NCBI RefSeq assembly: GCF_028745505.1 | Contig: NZ_JAQZZL010000002.1 | Location: 1,798,001-1,862,000, forward strand | Source: Lentisphaera marina | Lineage (GTDB): Bacteria > Verrucomicrobiota > Lentisphaeria > Lentisphaerales > Lentisphaeraceae | Length of the DNA: 64,000 bases | Direction: 5' to 3' | Shown: piece after piece, positions 52,749 to 62,371 of the stretch | Numbering within the stretch: the stretch's first letter is position 1 | Layout: each line of letters opens with the position of its first letter | The notes under the pieces: model-generated | Database searches by the model: none | Told to the model about the DNA's origin: nothing | The model's input: only the letters and a program-made list of their open reading frames with translations | Made by a program: the position numbers and the translations under genes

Positions 52749-53484
52749 GGTGGTTGTTTTCTAATTCTAAGACTTTATCCAAATGGAGAACACTATCTGC
52801 TACATAATCACTCTCTGAGTTTTCAGAGGAAAACTCAGTAAACTCCGGCTTGATCCAAAACGATTTAATCCCTGCGGCTTTAGCCCCTTTTATATCTGAA
52901 CTTAAGGAATCTCCTACATGGATAGCCTCGCTTGATGAACAGTTTGCTAATTGACAGGCTTTATCAAAAATACTTTTTGCTGGTTTTTGTTCAGGCTCGA
53001 GCCCTCCGATCAAAACGTAATCGCAATAATTCGACATTTGAACTTGCTCAACTTTAGGGACTTGAGAATATGCGGGACCATTGGTTATTAAAACTAAAGT
53101 ATAATCCTTACGCAAAGTAATCAGCATATCTTTTACTCCCGAGTAAAAATCATAATATTCAATACGTTTTGCATCAAACAAAGCGACATAAGACATCAGT
53201 TCATCTCGTTCTTCAACACCATGTTTTTTTAAAAAGTAATCAAAAACAAAGTGACGATAATCCGATTCATCATGGATGGCATCTGTCATCTTTTTTAAAG
53301 CTTCATCTAGCTCACGATAGATGGCAGCTAAATACTGACTTACAAAAGTTTTATGATCAAAGAAATCGAACTGAGCCAACTCACTTAGTAACCAATCAAT
53401 GGCTTTTTGATTTGCGCTCTGTGTATCACAAAGCGTATCGTCCATATCAAAAAATAAAGCTTTTAACAAATGCCTATTTCCCAA
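52741..53484 (-). CDS. HAD-superfamily phosphatase (YjjG/NANP-like)
   Basis: A 247-residue HAD-IA hydrolase. ALFFDMDDTLCDTQSANQKA has motif I (D-x-D-D-T), LVLITNGPAYSQVPKVEQ motif II, PEQKPAKSIFDKACQLANC motif III (Lys) and IHVGDSLSSDIKGAKAAG motif IV. The DDTL variant and cap size resemble YjjG 5'-nucleotidase and N-acylneuraminate-9-phosphatase. Location directly upstream of dgt makes a nucleotide substrate plausible, but this is inference. Confidence 0.82.
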   Translation of the reverse strand: MGNRHLLKALFFDMDDTLCDTQSANQKAIDWLLSELAQFDFFDHKTFVSQYLAAIYRELDEALKKMTDAIHDESDYRHFVFDYFLKKHGVEERDELMSYVALFDAKRIEYYDFYSGVKDMLITLRKDYTLVLITNGPAYSQVPKVEQVQMSNYCDYVLIGGLEPEQKPAKSIFDKACQLANCSSSEAIHVGDSLSSDIKGAKAAGIKSFWIKPEFTEFSSENSESDYVADSVLHLDKVLELENNHHE

Positions 53485-55177
53485 CTGATATCATAGTGGT
53501 TTCGCCTACTTTCAACGCCACTGTGTAAACTTCTAGACCACTTTTATTATCAAAAATATGTATGCGACCATTTTCATTTAAGCCTGCTACATAGTCGCCT
53601 TGGATCAAAACATCATATAAAGAACCCGACTCAACAAATAGCGATTTAGAATCCTTAATCATCCATTTATTGCCATTATATTCTGTACTTAAAATGTTTT
53701 TCCCTCCAGCAATCACTAGAGTATCATCAGATGTAAACAATAATGAACTAGCATCGCTTACTTTACGAGATAAAGCTGCAGACCTTGAATTTTTAAGGTC
53801 ATAGACAAACACTTCAGCCTGACCACTTTCTGTTAGGTAAGAAACTGCGCAGTGCCCAGCACTTGGACTTAAATCAACACCTATCTTACTGTCTTGATTT
53901 AATGAAACTGGCAAATCAAAATCTGCAACTGATTTTTTATCAAGGTGATTATAAACATAAACCTTTGTGGCACCTACAAAAACTATATTACCATCATTTG
54001 AAATACTGGCTTTCAATACGTAACCACCAGTTCCAAACAAAGGACGCCCTACAAAAGCTTTTTGACGATAATCATAAACTCTACCCGAGAAATCTACCCC
54101 ATAACGTCCATCTGCACTCTTACCGACTAAACCTTTAAAACGTCCTCTGTAAAATGATTTAGCAGCCACTCGTTTTGCCGTTTTATTAGCCGCATCAACT
54201 TCATAAACATTATCAACTCCATTAACAGTTAGTACATCACCTTTGAAAGAAGCTGAGTTAAAAATATGATAAGGGGCCTTGTAGTCGTATAACTTGCCAT
54301 TCTTTTTTACCTTTGAACCCACAGAAAAAGAACTTGAGTCTGAATTAATATTCATACGTCCATTTGGCATTTTCTTACTAACTTCTGTTGTTCCTTTAAG
54401 TAAATCTAAAACGCCACCATTGAAGTAGGCTTTAGTTAAAGCACTATCACATTCAATTTCATTAATTGGAGACGTTAATAAATAACTTTTGATCATGCTA
54501 CCATCTTCTGCATTGTGAACTGAGATACCTCGCCCATTTTGGTGTAAGACCATCACTTTACTGCCATCATCCGCGATGCGAACTTTACGAATTTTACCTG
54601 TGACTTTCACAAAACTTTTGGCGGGTTTGAAAATCCAAGATTTCGGTGATTTTAAAATAAGAAACCTTCTATTATTAACGAAGACATATTTGCCATCTTT
54701 ACTCAAATCATAGGCATTAACAAATGTACCATCTGGAAATGGTAATTCTGCTTTTTTAACAATTTTGCCAGCTTTGTATTCATAGAAAAACAATTGCTTA
54801 TTCGAACTAAGAACAATAGTACTATCAAAACCGATTACTTGCATCTCAACATTTTCAGGGAGAACAAAGTTCAATTTTAAAGAGGCTTTTTCTTTCCCTA
54901 GTTTATCCAAAACCTTTAGGTGTTTAGTCTTCCCCACCAAGGCAATTACATAACTATCATCTGTACTAAATTCAGCTGAGACAACGGGATATCCATTGCG
55001 ATTTAATAAAGCCTTTTGAGTTCCTTTGCTATCTAGTAAAACTAAATCACGCCCACTTACTAAGTATTCTTTACCTGCTTTATCAAACGCAATCTCCCCT
55101 TCACGATTCCCGTGCTCATCAGCTGAAACGGCCATAGACGAAAATAACAGCGCACCCAATATTAATTTTTTACACAT
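53474..55177 (-). CDS. Secreted WD40-like beta-propeller protein
   Basis: A 567-residue protein with signal peptide MCKKLILGALLFSSMAVSA. The rest consists of repeating beta-strand units such as SAEFSTDDSYVIALVGK, AYDLSKDGKYVFVNNRR, RIADDGSKVMVLHQNG and SISNDGNIVFVGATKV, with small-hydrophobic then xDG turns: a WD40/PQQ-like propeller of seven or more blades. It is likely exported to the periplasm. No catalytic residues are evident. It lies between an AGCS transporter and a HAD phosphatase and overlaps the latter by 11 nt. Role unknown. Confidence 0.75.
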   Translation of the reverse strand: MCKKLILGALLFSSMAVSADEHGNREGEIAFDKAGKEYLVSGRDLVLLDSKGTQKALLNRNGYPVVSAEFSTDDSYVIALVGKTKHLKVLDKLGKEKASLKLNFVLPENVEMQVIGFDSTIVLSSNKQLFFYEYKAGKIVKKAELPFPDGTFVNAYDLSKDGKYVFVNNRRFLILKSPKSWIFKPAKSFVKVTGKIRKVRIADDGSKVMVLHQNGRGISVHNAEDGSMIKSYLLTSPINEIECDSALTKAYFNGGVLDLLKGTTEVSKKMPNGRMNINSDSSSFSVGSKVKKNGKLYDYKAPYHIFNSASFKGDVLTVNGVDNVYEVDAANKTAKRVAAKSFYRGRFKGLVGKSADGRYGVDFSGRVYDYRQKAFVGRPLFGTGGYVLKASISNDGNIVFVGATKVYVYNHLDKKSVADFDLPVSLNQDSKIGVDLSPSAGHCAVSYLTESGQAEVFVYDLKNSRSAALSRKVSDASSLLFTSDDTLVIAGGKNILSTEYNGNKWMIKDSKSLFVESGSLYDVLIQGDYVAGLNENGRIHIFDNKSGLEVYTVALKVGETTMISVGK

Positions 55178-55191
55178 TTCACACTCTCCAG

Positions 55192-56865
55192 TTATTTTGT
55201 TGGGGCAATTTCGCCCGATTTCAATTTATTCATATAATCTTTAGCCCAGCCCTTAACTTTCCCTGATAAAATAATCATTCCGATAATGTTAGGAAAGGCC
55301 ATACCTAAAATCATGGCATCTGAGAAGTCCAATACTGCGCCTGCATTGACAACCACACCAAAAAAGACGCAGAAAACAAACAGTGCTCTATAAATAATCA
55401 ATGACTGAATCCCCTTACCTTTCCCTATAAAACGATCCACTAAATATATCCAGCCTCGTTCACCATAGTAGCACCATGAAATCATTGTCGAGAAAGCAAA
55501 CAAGACAATACATACAGTTAAAACTTTCGGCATATACGCACCTGCACTACCCCAGGCTTTAGCCGTCATCAGAGCACCTTTGCTGTAATCAGCTGGATAG
55601 AGTGCACTTACATCCGTAATGATAATAACTAAGGCCGTCATTAAACATATAATCACCGTATCAATGAAGGGCCCTAACATGGCGACAACTCCTTCCATAA
55701 CGGGCTCTTCATTTTTAGCTGCAGCATGGACCACAGCGGCCGAACCCACTCCTGCTTCATTCGAAAATGCCGCCCGTCTGACACCCATAATCAAAACACC
55801 TAAGAAACCTCCAAAAGCCGCATTTTGAGTAAATGCCATGCTAACGATTGATTTGAGTGATGGTATTATCTGACTAGCATTGGATCCAATTATATAGAGA
55901 GACACAAGTACATATAAACCACACATAAAGGGAACAATAAATTCAGTGGCTTTACCAATGCGCTTTATTCCACCAATAATTACCATTCCTACTAAAGATG
56001 CTAAAATAATGCCAAATACCCAAGCAGCTTTGGGATCTTCGGATCCACCTAAGAAATCCTGTTGGAGGGCTCCCCATGCTTGATTCCCTTGAAACATATT
56101 ACCCCCACCGATAGCTCCTCCGATAATCATCAAGGCATAAGCGACTGCAAAAATACTTCCCAGCTTGACAAAGCCGCGCTCTTTGAGTCCCATTTCCAAA
56201 TAATACATCGGACCACCAGAAAAAGACCCATCTGAATTTATTACACGATATTTCTGCGCCAGAGTACATGAAGAAAACTTTGATGCCATACCGAAAAAAG
56301 CTGCTAGGACCATCCAAAAAACTGCTCCTGGACCACCTTGGTGCACGGCGATTGCGACTCCCGCAATATTCCCTAAGCCAACCGTTGCACTAAGTGCAGA
56401 AGTTAAAGCTTTAAAATGATTAACTTCTCCTTGCTCTCCTTCTTTATCGAACTTACCACGAACAACCTGTATTCCATGAGTAAATAGCTTAAAAGTTATC
56501 AATTCATATTTAAAAGTAAAAAATACAGCCCCAAACATTAGTGTCACGACGACCAATGGTATACTCGTCCCCAAAAGGCCAAAAGTAATATCGAACATAA
56601 TTACAGCAAATAAGAACTTAGTGACTTGTCCGATAAACTGATCCATTGAGTCCGTCGCTCTCGAAATGAAACTCGAGGGCTTCGCTGACTGTCCAGGCTC
56701 TGAATTTGCGAGATTAGTTGTCTCTACTAATTCACCACCCGAGTTCTGATTCGACTCGGTCATCTCAAGTTGTTGAACTACCGTAGGATCTACTACATCA
56801 ACTTTGTCGTAAGCTTGAAGGGTAACACAAAAGGCGAGTAATAATAAAAATATTGTTTTTTTCAT
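55192..56865 (-). CDS. Alanine/glycine:cation symporter (AGCS) with signal-like N terminus
   Basis: A 557-residue sodium:amino-acid symporter. The AGCS core starts near residue 120; GLGNIAGVAIAVHQGGPGAV, FSGGPMYYLEMGLKERGF and RRAAFSNEAGVGSAAVVHAA are family hallmarks. About ten membrane helices are seen. In addition there is an N-terminal signal-peptide-like segment (MKKTIFLLLLAFCVTLQA) and about 70 hydrophilic residues before the first core helix, absent from most AGCS proteins. It imports alanine or glycine with Na+. The gene is 17 bp downstream of the zinc-ribbon gene. Confidence 0.9.
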   Translation of the reverse strand: MKKTIFLLLLAFCVTLQAYDKVDVVDPTVVQQLEMTESNQNSGGELVETTNLANSEPGQSAKPSSFISRATDSMDQFIGQVTKFLFAVIMFDITFGLLGTSIPLVVVTLMFGAVFFTFKYELITFKLFTHGIQVVRGKFDKEGEQGEVNHFKALTSALSATVGLGNIAGVAIAVHQGGPGAVFWMVLAAFFGMASKFSSCTLAQKYRVINSDGSFSGGPMYYLEMGLKERGFVKLGSIFAVAYALMIIGGAIGGGNMFQGNQAWGALQQDFLGGSEDPKAAWVFGIILASLVGMVIIGGIKRIGKATEFIVPFMCGLYVLVSLYIIGSNASQIIPSLKSIVSMAFTQNAAFGGFLGVLIMGVRRAAFSNEAGVGSAAVVHAAAKNEEPVMEGVVAMLGPFIDTVIICLMTALVIIITDVSALYPADYSKGALMTAKAWGSAGAYMPKVLTVCIVLFAFSTMISWCYYGERGWIYLVDRFIGKGKGIQSLIIYRALFVFCVFFGVVVNAGAVLDFSDAMILGMAFPNIIGMIILSGKVKGWAKDYMNKLKSGEIAPTK

Positions 56866-56882
56866 TTGTTATAAGCTAGTAA

Positions 56883-57653
56883 CTACTTTTTCTTACTTGC
56901 TTGAACAAAATTAATCACAATTGACCCTGCTTCAGGATCTAGATCCACGCTAGCAACTTGCTTGATCATTTCTTCTGGTTTATCAGATTCTGCTAACATA
57001 CTTTTAAAATTAGCTTTAATCGTCATGCTTGCTGCCGTTGGCACTGGTACCCAACCCTGACTCGTGCTATCGAGTTCAAACTTAGCGACCCCAGACTCTT
57101 CATCAGGGATGATTTTATAAACTACAGAGGAATATAAATCTGTTTCAAATAACCTATTCAATTTTACTCGCAAAGTAAATTTAATACGCTCAGCATCGAG
57201 AACCTTCACATAAAACTCTTGAGGAACCACAATGGCTTCTTCGGCGGCAGCCTTCCCTTCCTCGCTCTCCCAACGACTTTTGATATCATAATTGATAACT
57301 GCTGCGAGTTCTGCTTCGCTTAAAGACAGTTTTTTTAGCTTTTGGTAACGAGCCACATTATTCAAGCGATTAAAGAGGTATTTTTGTTTCTTCACGACAA
57401 CATCTTTGGCAATCTCATCTTCATATACGGGAACGTCTTGCTTCAAGAATGCACCAACACCAATGAGGGCAATTAAAATAAACACAATTAGTGAAATGAG
57501 TTGGCGCAGCATGAAAGAGCTCATTTTTTGCTTATTAGCCGACTGAACTACCTTCGGCTGCATTTCTTTCATTTCGAGTTTTTCTCCACACGTTCTGCAG
57601 AAAATAGCACCTAATGGGTTTTGGTTACCGCACTTATCGCATTTAATTTCCAT
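56883..57653 (-). CDS. Zinc-ribbon membrane protein
   Basis: A 256-residue protein. The N terminus has a zinc ribbon, CDKCGNQNPLGAIFCRTCGE (C-x2-C-x10-C-x2-C, residues about 5-23), followed by a linker, one membrane helix (LISLIVFILIALIGVGAFL, about 48-66) and a soluble domain of 180 residues. The topology places the ribbon in the cytoplasm and the rest outside the inner membrane. ATG 57653 is preferred to TTG 57662 because of AGGA spacing. It appears to be the first gene of the operon toward AGCS. The function is not recognised. Confidence 0.7.
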   Translation of the reverse strand: MEIKCDKCGNQNPLGAIFCRTCGEKLEMKEMQPKVVQSANKQKMSSFMLRQLISLIVFILIALIGVGAFLKQDVPVYEDEIAKDVVVKKQKYLFNRLNNVARYQKLKKLSLSEAELAAVINYDIKSRWESEEGKAAAEEAIVVPQEFYVKVLDAERIKFTLRVKLNRLFETDLYSSVVYKIIPDEESGVAKFELDSTSQGWVPVPTAASMTIKANFKSMLAESDKPEEMIKQVASVDLDPEAGSIVINFVQASKKK

Positions 57654-57968
57654 AATACTCAAATCCTATTGATTCATTTCTATTTACACTGCAATAATAT
57701 CCTCCCTTGATACATCATCTACAAGTTCAAAATGGGCTCATATCTGAAAATGCATTTCGAAATCACTCTCTTTTAAGCTCTCGCACTCTATATTGCTGTC
57801 TTTTTCAGTTTATTTAGCACTTATTCAAAAAAAACTTGTTACGAGTGGAAAAAAAATCATTTTACTTCATTTTTAGAGTCCGTATTTTTTGCCCTCTCTA
57901 TAATAGATATTTTGGTAATAGGCAGAAACAACTAATTTTTTAAATAAACAAAACTTAGGAAACTAACC
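57654..57968. other. Divergent intergenic region upstream of tig
   Basis: About 315 bp between the zinc-ribbon gene (-) and tig (+), AT-rich. It holds the likely promoters of both operons; TATAAT at 57899-57904 is the best -10 candidate for tig. No RNA gene or riboswitch is recognisable. Confidence 0.5.
57899..57904 (+). promoter_or_regulatory. Candidate -10 element for tig-clpP-clpX
   Basis: TATAAT, 65 bp ahead of the tig ATG. The sequence 17 nt upstream (GAGTCC) is a poor -35 match, so the element is tentative. Confidence 0.35.
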
Positions 57969-59306
57969 ATGAGTCAAGCACTTACTTACTCTATCAAAGA
58001 AATTTCAGCTTGCCGTAAAGAGCTTGAAGTAAACAGCCCTGCTAAAGAAGTAACACAACTTTTCAATAACGTCTGCAAACAAATCGGTCAACAAGCTCAA
58101 TTCCCCGGCTTTCGTAACGGCAAAGTGCCTCGTACACTCATCCTTCAAAAGTACGGCGAAAAAATCAACCAAGAGATCTCAGAGAAGCTCGTTTCTAAAG
58201 CCGTTGATCAAGCACGCGAAAACGAAAAATTTGAAATCGCTGGTTACCTTGACGTAGCAGAATTCACTCCCAAATATAACGAAGATTGCTCTTTCACAAT
58301 TACGCTCGACATCTACCCAACTATCACTCTTCCTGATTATAAGTCAGTCAAAGTTGAACTTGAAGAATACGTAGAAGACGAAGCTAAAGTAAAAGCTTCT
58401 CTCGAAGAAATGGCAGCTCGTTTCTCGACTATGGAAGTAGTTGACCGCCCTGCTGAAAAAGAAGATTTTGTAAAATCTAATTTCTCTACTGATCTCGAAG
58501 CTACTGAAGCGACTAAAGACGTTCTCTCTGGTGAAGATCGTTGGATCCCACTTACTGAAAATGGTTTTATCCCCGGTGCTACAGAAGCTCTCTCAGGCAA
58601 AAGCAAAGGTGACAAAGTTACTTGGACTGCTGACTTCCCAGAAGACTTCCACAAAGCTGAGCTTGCAGGTAAATCTGTTGAATACACTGCAGACATCATT
58701 GAAGTACACGGTCGTAACACACCTGAACTAAGTGACGAAATTGCGGTCCAAGCCGGCGCTAAAGATTTAGCTGACCTCGAAGAAAAAATCAAAGAATCAC
58801 TTAAGAGCCAATTTGAGAATTCACAGCGCAGTGAAAAACGTGACGAAATCGTCGACCAACTTCTCAAAGACTTTGACTGTGATTTACCACAGCACCTTCT
58901 CGACCAAGAAACCCACCGTCAAGTTCACACCATCATGGCTGAAGAAGGTTTGGATCATAACCATGAATGTGGACATGAAGACTCCGAAGAAAAGCATTCT
59001 TGTTGCCCTAGCGAAGAAGACAAAGCTGCTGAAGCTGCAACTCAAGAAAAAGCTCTTGCTGCTGCAACGAAAGATCTTAAAACTCGTATGATCCTCAGAG
59101 AAGTTGCTAAAGCTGAAAAAGTAGAACTCAATCAATACGAAGTTCAAATGCAACTTTACTCCATGGCTCAACACTACAACATGAGTGTTGAAGACCTCAC
59201 TAAGCAACTACAACAAACTAATTCTCTTCACGAGTTCACAGATCACGTTCTCATGGACAAGACATTAGACAAGATTGTTGACATCGCTTCAGGCAAAAAC
59301 GCTTAA
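57969..59306 (+). CDS. tig: Trigger factor with His/Cys-rich insertion
   Basis: A 445-residue ribosome-associated chaperone. The N-terminal ribosome-binding domain contains FPGFRNGKVPRTLILQKYGE (the GFRxGKVP signature); the PPIase domain includes PAEKEDFVKSNFSTD; the C-terminal arms follow. In the C-terminal part, near residues 325-350, is a segment DHNHECGHEDSEEKHSCC with six His/Cys-type ligands in 18 residues, then a Lys/Ala/Glu-rich helix; this is not part of ordinary trigger factors. First gene of tig-clpP-clpX, the usual bacterial order. Confidence 0.9.
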   Translation: MSQALTYSIKEISACRKELEVNSPAKEVTQLFNNVCKQIGQQAQFPGFRNGKVPRTLILQKYGEKINQEISEKLVSKAVDQARENEKFEIAGYLDVAEFTPKYNEDCSFTITLDIYPTITLPDYKSVKVELEEYVEDEAKVKASLEEMAARFSTMEVVDRPAEKEDFVKSNFSTDLEATEATKDVLSGEDRWIPLTENGFIPGATEALSGKSKGDKVTWTADFPEDFHKAELAGKSVEYTADIIEVHGRNTPELSDEIAVQAGAKDLADLEEKIKESLKSQFENSQRSEKRDEIVDQLLKDFDCDLPQHLLDQETHRQVHTIMAEEGLDHNHECGHEDSEEKHSCCPSEEDKAAEAATQEKALAAATKDLKTRMILREVAKAEKVELNQYEVQMQLYSMAQHYNMSVEDLTKQLQQTNSLHEFTDHVLMDKTLDKIVDIASGKNA

Positions 59307-59331
59307 TTCATTCTAAACGGAGACACTCAGT

Positions 59332-59931
59332 ATGAACCCACAAAACAGTCATTACGTACCCATGGTTGTCGAACAAAGTGCTAACGGCGAACGCGGTTAC
59401 GACATTTACTCACGACTACTCAAAGACCGAATTGTCATGCTGAGCACTCCAGTAGATGATCACGTAGCATCTTTACTTGTAGCCCAATTCCTCTTCCTTC
59501 AGGCAGAGGACCCCAAGAAAGACATCCAATTCTTCATTAACAGTCCCGGTGGATCTGTTACTGCGGGCTTAATGATTTACGACACCATGCAAATCTTATC
59601 CTGTGACATCCAAACTGTCTGTATTGGACAAGCTGCGAGCATGGGTGCGGTACTACTTTCAGCGGGAACTGCAGGTAAGCGCTATTGCCTACCCCACTCT
59701 CGTGTCATGATCCACCAACCCTCTGGTGGCGCGGGTGGCACAGCTGCTGACATCACAATTCAAGCGGCTGAAATTAAACGCCTCAAAAAAGAACTATACG
59801 ATATCCTCAGTCACCACACTGGCAAAGACTACCCCACTATTGAACAAGACTCTGATAGAGACTACTTCATGAGTGGCGAAGAGGCTAAAGCTTACGGATT
59901 AGTCGATCATATAATGACGAAGAAATCTTAA
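59332..59931 (+). CDS. clpP: ATP-dependent Clp protease proteolytic subunit
   Basis: A 199-residue serine peptidase. The catalytic Ser103 is in [14 protein letters not shown] and His128 in [35 protein letters not shown] and [19 protein letters not shown] are conserved ClpP blocks. The short N-terminal part before YVPMVVEQ is normal for ClpP precursors. It forms a barrel that degrades proteins unfolded by ClpX. GGAGAC lies 8 nt ahead of ATG; it is cotranscribed with tig. Confidence 0.96.
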   Translation: MNPQNSHYVPMVVEQSANGERGYDIYSRLLKDRIVMLSTPVDDHVASLLVAQFLFLQAEDPKKDIQFFINSPGGSVTAGLMIYDTMQILSCDIQTVCIGQAASMGAVLLSAGTAGKRYCLPHSRVMIHQPSGGAGGTAADITIQAAEIKRLKKELYDILSHHTGKDYPTIEQDSDRDYFMSGEEAKAYGLVDHIMTKKS

Positions 59932-59932
59932 T

Positions 59933-61216
59933 ATGGCTTCAAAGAAAAACGCCAACTGCTCATTTTGTTCACGAGATAAAGAACAAACTGGCGAGCTTAT
60001 TTCTAGCCCTACTGGAAGTTACATTTGTCGTGACTGCGTCGAAATCTGTTCGGAAATCCTCGCTCCTCAACAAAGTATGGCCGATGTAGCTGATCAGCAA
60101 AGTGAAGCTGAAGCAGTACCTTTCAATCTTCTTGCTCCAAAAGAGATCAAGAACGTTCTTGACGACTATGTCATCGGCCAAGATTATGCAAAAAGAACTT
60201 TATCTGTTGCCGTTTACAATCATTACAAGCGCGTTCAAAACAACCTATTCAATGCACCCGGAAGTGATGATCTAGAGATGGAAAAGAGTAATGTGTTATT
60301 ACTTGGTCCTAGTGGCTGCGGTAAAACTTTACTCGCAAAGACTTTAGCTAAAGTTTTAGATGTTCCCTTTACCATTTTTGATGCCACGACCGTAACCGAA
60401 GCTGGCTATGTCGGTGAAGATGTCGAGAACATCATCCTCAGACTCATACAAGCAGCTGATGGAGATATAGAAAAAGCTCAATACGGCATTATCTATGTGG
60501 ATGAAATTGACAAAAAAGCCAAAAAAGGCGAAAACATGTCAATCACAAGAGATGTCTCAGGTGAAGGTGTACAGCAATCCCTTTTAAAAATAATTGAAGG
60601 TACTCATTGCAACGTACCGCCAAAAGGTGGTCGTAAACATCCAAACCAAGATTACATCCAAATTGACACACGCAACATTCTCTTTGTTTGTGCTGGTGCT
60701 TTCGTCGGACTAGAAGATGTTATTCGCGGCCGCTTAGGTAGACGCGTTATTGGCTTTAGCGATCAAAGCAAAGGGGTCAAATCGGATGCCGACATAGAAG
60801 AAATCATGCGTGAAGTTGAACCAGGTGACCTCGTAAAATACGGTCTTATCCCTGAACTCATTGGACGCCTTCCCGTTATCTCTACTCTTAATCCACTCAA
60901 GGAAGAAGATCTGGTTCACATCCTCACCAATGTAAAGAACTCAATCATTAAGCAGTATCAATACATCCTCATGAGTGATGGAATAAAACTTAGCTTTAGT
61001 GATGAAGCACTTAAAGAAATGGCACGCATGGCGATTGATAAAGGCACTGGTGCTCGCGGCCTTCGTTCTATATTAGAAAAGTCTATGCTGGAACTTATGT
61101 TTGAACTCCCTAGTAGAAGCGATGTAGAAGAAGTTATTATTAGCAAAGACTTCGTCTCCAAAGGCTCTGAACCAGAGTACATCCTTAAGAAATCAAAGAA
61201 GAAGAAAAGCTCTTAG
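59933..61216 (+). CDS. clpX: ATP-dependent Clp protease ATP-binding subunit ClpX
   Basis: A 427-residue AAA+ unfoldase. The N-terminal zinc domain has [18 protein letters not shown] and CRDCVEIC (C4 ligands); Walker A is [20 protein letters not shown], Walker [14 protein letters not shown], and the pore loop lies in [22 protein letters not shown]-type sensor region is present as [17 protein letters not shown]. The ATG lies 1 bp after the clpP stop. It delivers substrates to ClpP. All motifs are intact. Confidence 0.96.
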   Translation: MASKKNANCSFCSRDKEQTGELISSPTGSYICRDCVEICSEILAPQQSMADVADQQSEAEAVPFNLLAPKEIKNVLDDYVIGQDYAKRTLSVAVYNHYKRVQNNLFNAPGSDDLEMEKSNVLLLGPSGCGKTLLAKTLAKVLDVPFTIFDATTVTEAGYVGEDVENIILRLIQAADGDIEKAQYGIIYVDEIDKKAKKGENMSITRDVSGEGVQQSLLKIIEGTHCNVPPKGGRKHPNQDYIQIDTRNILFVCAGAFVGLEDVIRGRLGRRVIGFSDQSKGVKSDADIEEIMREVEPGDLVKYGLIPELIGRLPVISTLNPLKEEDLVHILTNVKNSIIKQYQYILMSDGIKLSFSDEALKEMARMAIDKGTGARGLRSILEKSMLELMFELPSRSDVEEVIISKDFVSKGSEPEYILKKSKKKKSS

Positions 61217-61563
61217 CTTTCTACATTAAGAAGCTTTAAGCAAGCCTTCTCCACCTATTTAAAGTACTTAAATCTATTTTATGATCTCTATTCATAAAAT
61301 AGATTTTTTTTGGCCTCATTACGCCATTACTAGTCATGTTTGTGCAAAACAATAACTCGATTCAATTCACCACAGTATTAGATAACTAGATTTCGCTCTA
61401 TTTCATGAGAATGGCAGCTCCATCTCATTACTAGCTTTTAGTCCTAACCTTCCAAACCTCTGGATATACTAGCTTGTCCTATCACTGGCACATTATTTAG
61501 AATGGCATTCACTCCCATCACCGGAAAATAATAACCCCAACTTCAAGCCAAGATTACTTGGAC
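61217..61563. other. Intergenic region between clpX and tRNA-Tyr
   Basis: Contains the clpX terminator (61272-61311). The following 250 bp show no gene, repeat family or RNA that I can recognise. Confidence 0.55.
61272..61311 (+). terminator. Intrinsic terminator of the tig-clpP-clpX operon
   Basis: ATCTATTTTATGA-TCTCTAT-TCATAAAATAGAT with eight T after it: a perfect 13-bp stem plus U-run, 55 bp beyond clpX. Confidence 0.92.
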
Positions 61564-61600
61564 AAAAAAAAGCGCCAAACTCGTTAGAGTTTAGCGCTTG
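61563..61600 (-). terminator. Intrinsic terminator of tRNA-Tyr
   Basis: On the - strand: AGCGCTAAACTC-TAAC-GAGTTTGGCGCT followed by seven T. A 12-bp stem with one G-T type mismatch, starting 4 nt after the tRNA. Confidence 0.9.
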
Positions 61601-61603
61601 AAG

Positions 61604-61685
61604 TGGTGGGGGAAGGATTCGAACCTTCGAAGGCGTAGCCGGCAGATTTACAGTCTGCTCCCTTTGACCGCTCGGGAACCCCACC
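61604..61685 (-). tRNA. tRNA-Tyr (GTA)
   Basis: An 82-nt class II tRNA. The acceptor stem GGTGGGG pairs with CCCCACC, discriminator A; anticodon loop CTGTAAA with GTA; a long variable arm (CCGGCTACGCCTTCGAAGG region) and TTCGAATCC T-loop. The 3' CCA is not encoded (ACTT follows), so it must be added by nucleotidyltransferase. A promoter and an intrinsic terminator frame it, so it is a single-gene transcript. Confidence 0.96.
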
Positions 61686-61702
61686 GGGGTTTTGGGAGCT
61701 GA

Positions 61703-61730
61703 ATTATAGGTGAGATTCATTATTGTTCAA
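61703..61730 (-). promoter_or_regulatory. Sigma-70 type promoter of tRNA-Tyr
   Basis: On the - strand: -35 TTGAAC (61725-61730), a 16-nt spacer and a perfect -10 TATAAT (61703-61708), 17 nt before the mature 5' end of the tRNA. Confidence 0.82.
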
Positions 61731-61868
61731 CTTAAAAAATGCGCTTTTTCAACATTATTTAAAAGAAAAAACTTCTCTATGTTTTTGTCGATACTTTTCT
61801 CATAGTAAATCCGTCTCATTTCATAAATCATACTCGCAAATATTTATTCGAGACCTAAATGTAGATTC

Positions 61869-62360
61869 ATGAAAACAAAAGAAATATCACCCTCCCACAA
61901 ACACTTTGAAGCGCTTTGTCGGCATCTCTGCGAGTGGATATATGAAGACTACGACTACTTCAAGTATTTACAGCTTAAATGGGAACTCATTGAGCAATAT
62001 GATTTAGCTAAACAGCTCCACAAAAAAAAGCGCAAACGCTTAGCGCTTCCAAAAATTTTTATTGCCACCGTAAAAGGCGAGCTTGTGGGTTTTTGCCGTT
62101 TGGTACCACAGATCATTTCCGAAAGAGCTGAGCTAAGTCCCTGCCTAGCTCAAATGTTTATTCTGGAGAAATATCGCAAGCGTGGCTATGGAAAAAAACT
62201 TATTGACGATGTGTGTAAGGTAGCCAAAAAATTAAAGCATAAGCAAATATACCTAAAAACTGAAGACCAGGAAAAATTTTACCAATCGGTCAATTGGGAA
62301 AGCTTTGACACATGGACTAAAGAAAAAGAATCATTCACCCTAATGAAACGAGCCCTTTAA
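61869..62360 (+). CDS. GNAT-family N-acetyltransferase
   Basis: A 163-residue GNAT protein. IFIATVKGELVGFCRLVPQI forms strands 2-4, LAQMFILEKYRKRGYGKKLI near residues 96-115 contains the acetyl-CoA loop R-x2-G-x-G/A (RKRGYGKK), and IYLKTEDQEKFYQSVNWESF is the closing strand and helix with the typical FY-x2-x-W element. The acceptor is unknown. It is convergent with the rhodanese gene (11 bp). The N terminus is helical and rich in aromatic residues. Confidence 0.85.
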   Translation: MKTKEISPSHKHFEALCRHLCEWIYEDYDYFKYLQLKWELIEQYDLAKQLHKKKRKRLALPKIFIATVKGELVGFCRLVPQIISERAELSPCLAQMFILEKYRKRGYGKKLIDDVCKVAKKLKHKQIYLKTEDQEKFYQSVNWESFDTWTKEKESFTLMKRAL

Positions 62361-62371
62361 TACACAGCTTT

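Noticed and set aside
58337-58867. A 176-codon Ser-rich frame antisense to tig
   Set aside because: It is a shadow of tig codon use (Ser/Leu-rich antisense) and has no domain or ribosome site.
61493-61720. A 75-codon frame on the - strand across tRNA-Tyr
   Set aside because: It runs through the tRNA and its terminator; its protein is the usual false translation of a tRNA gene.
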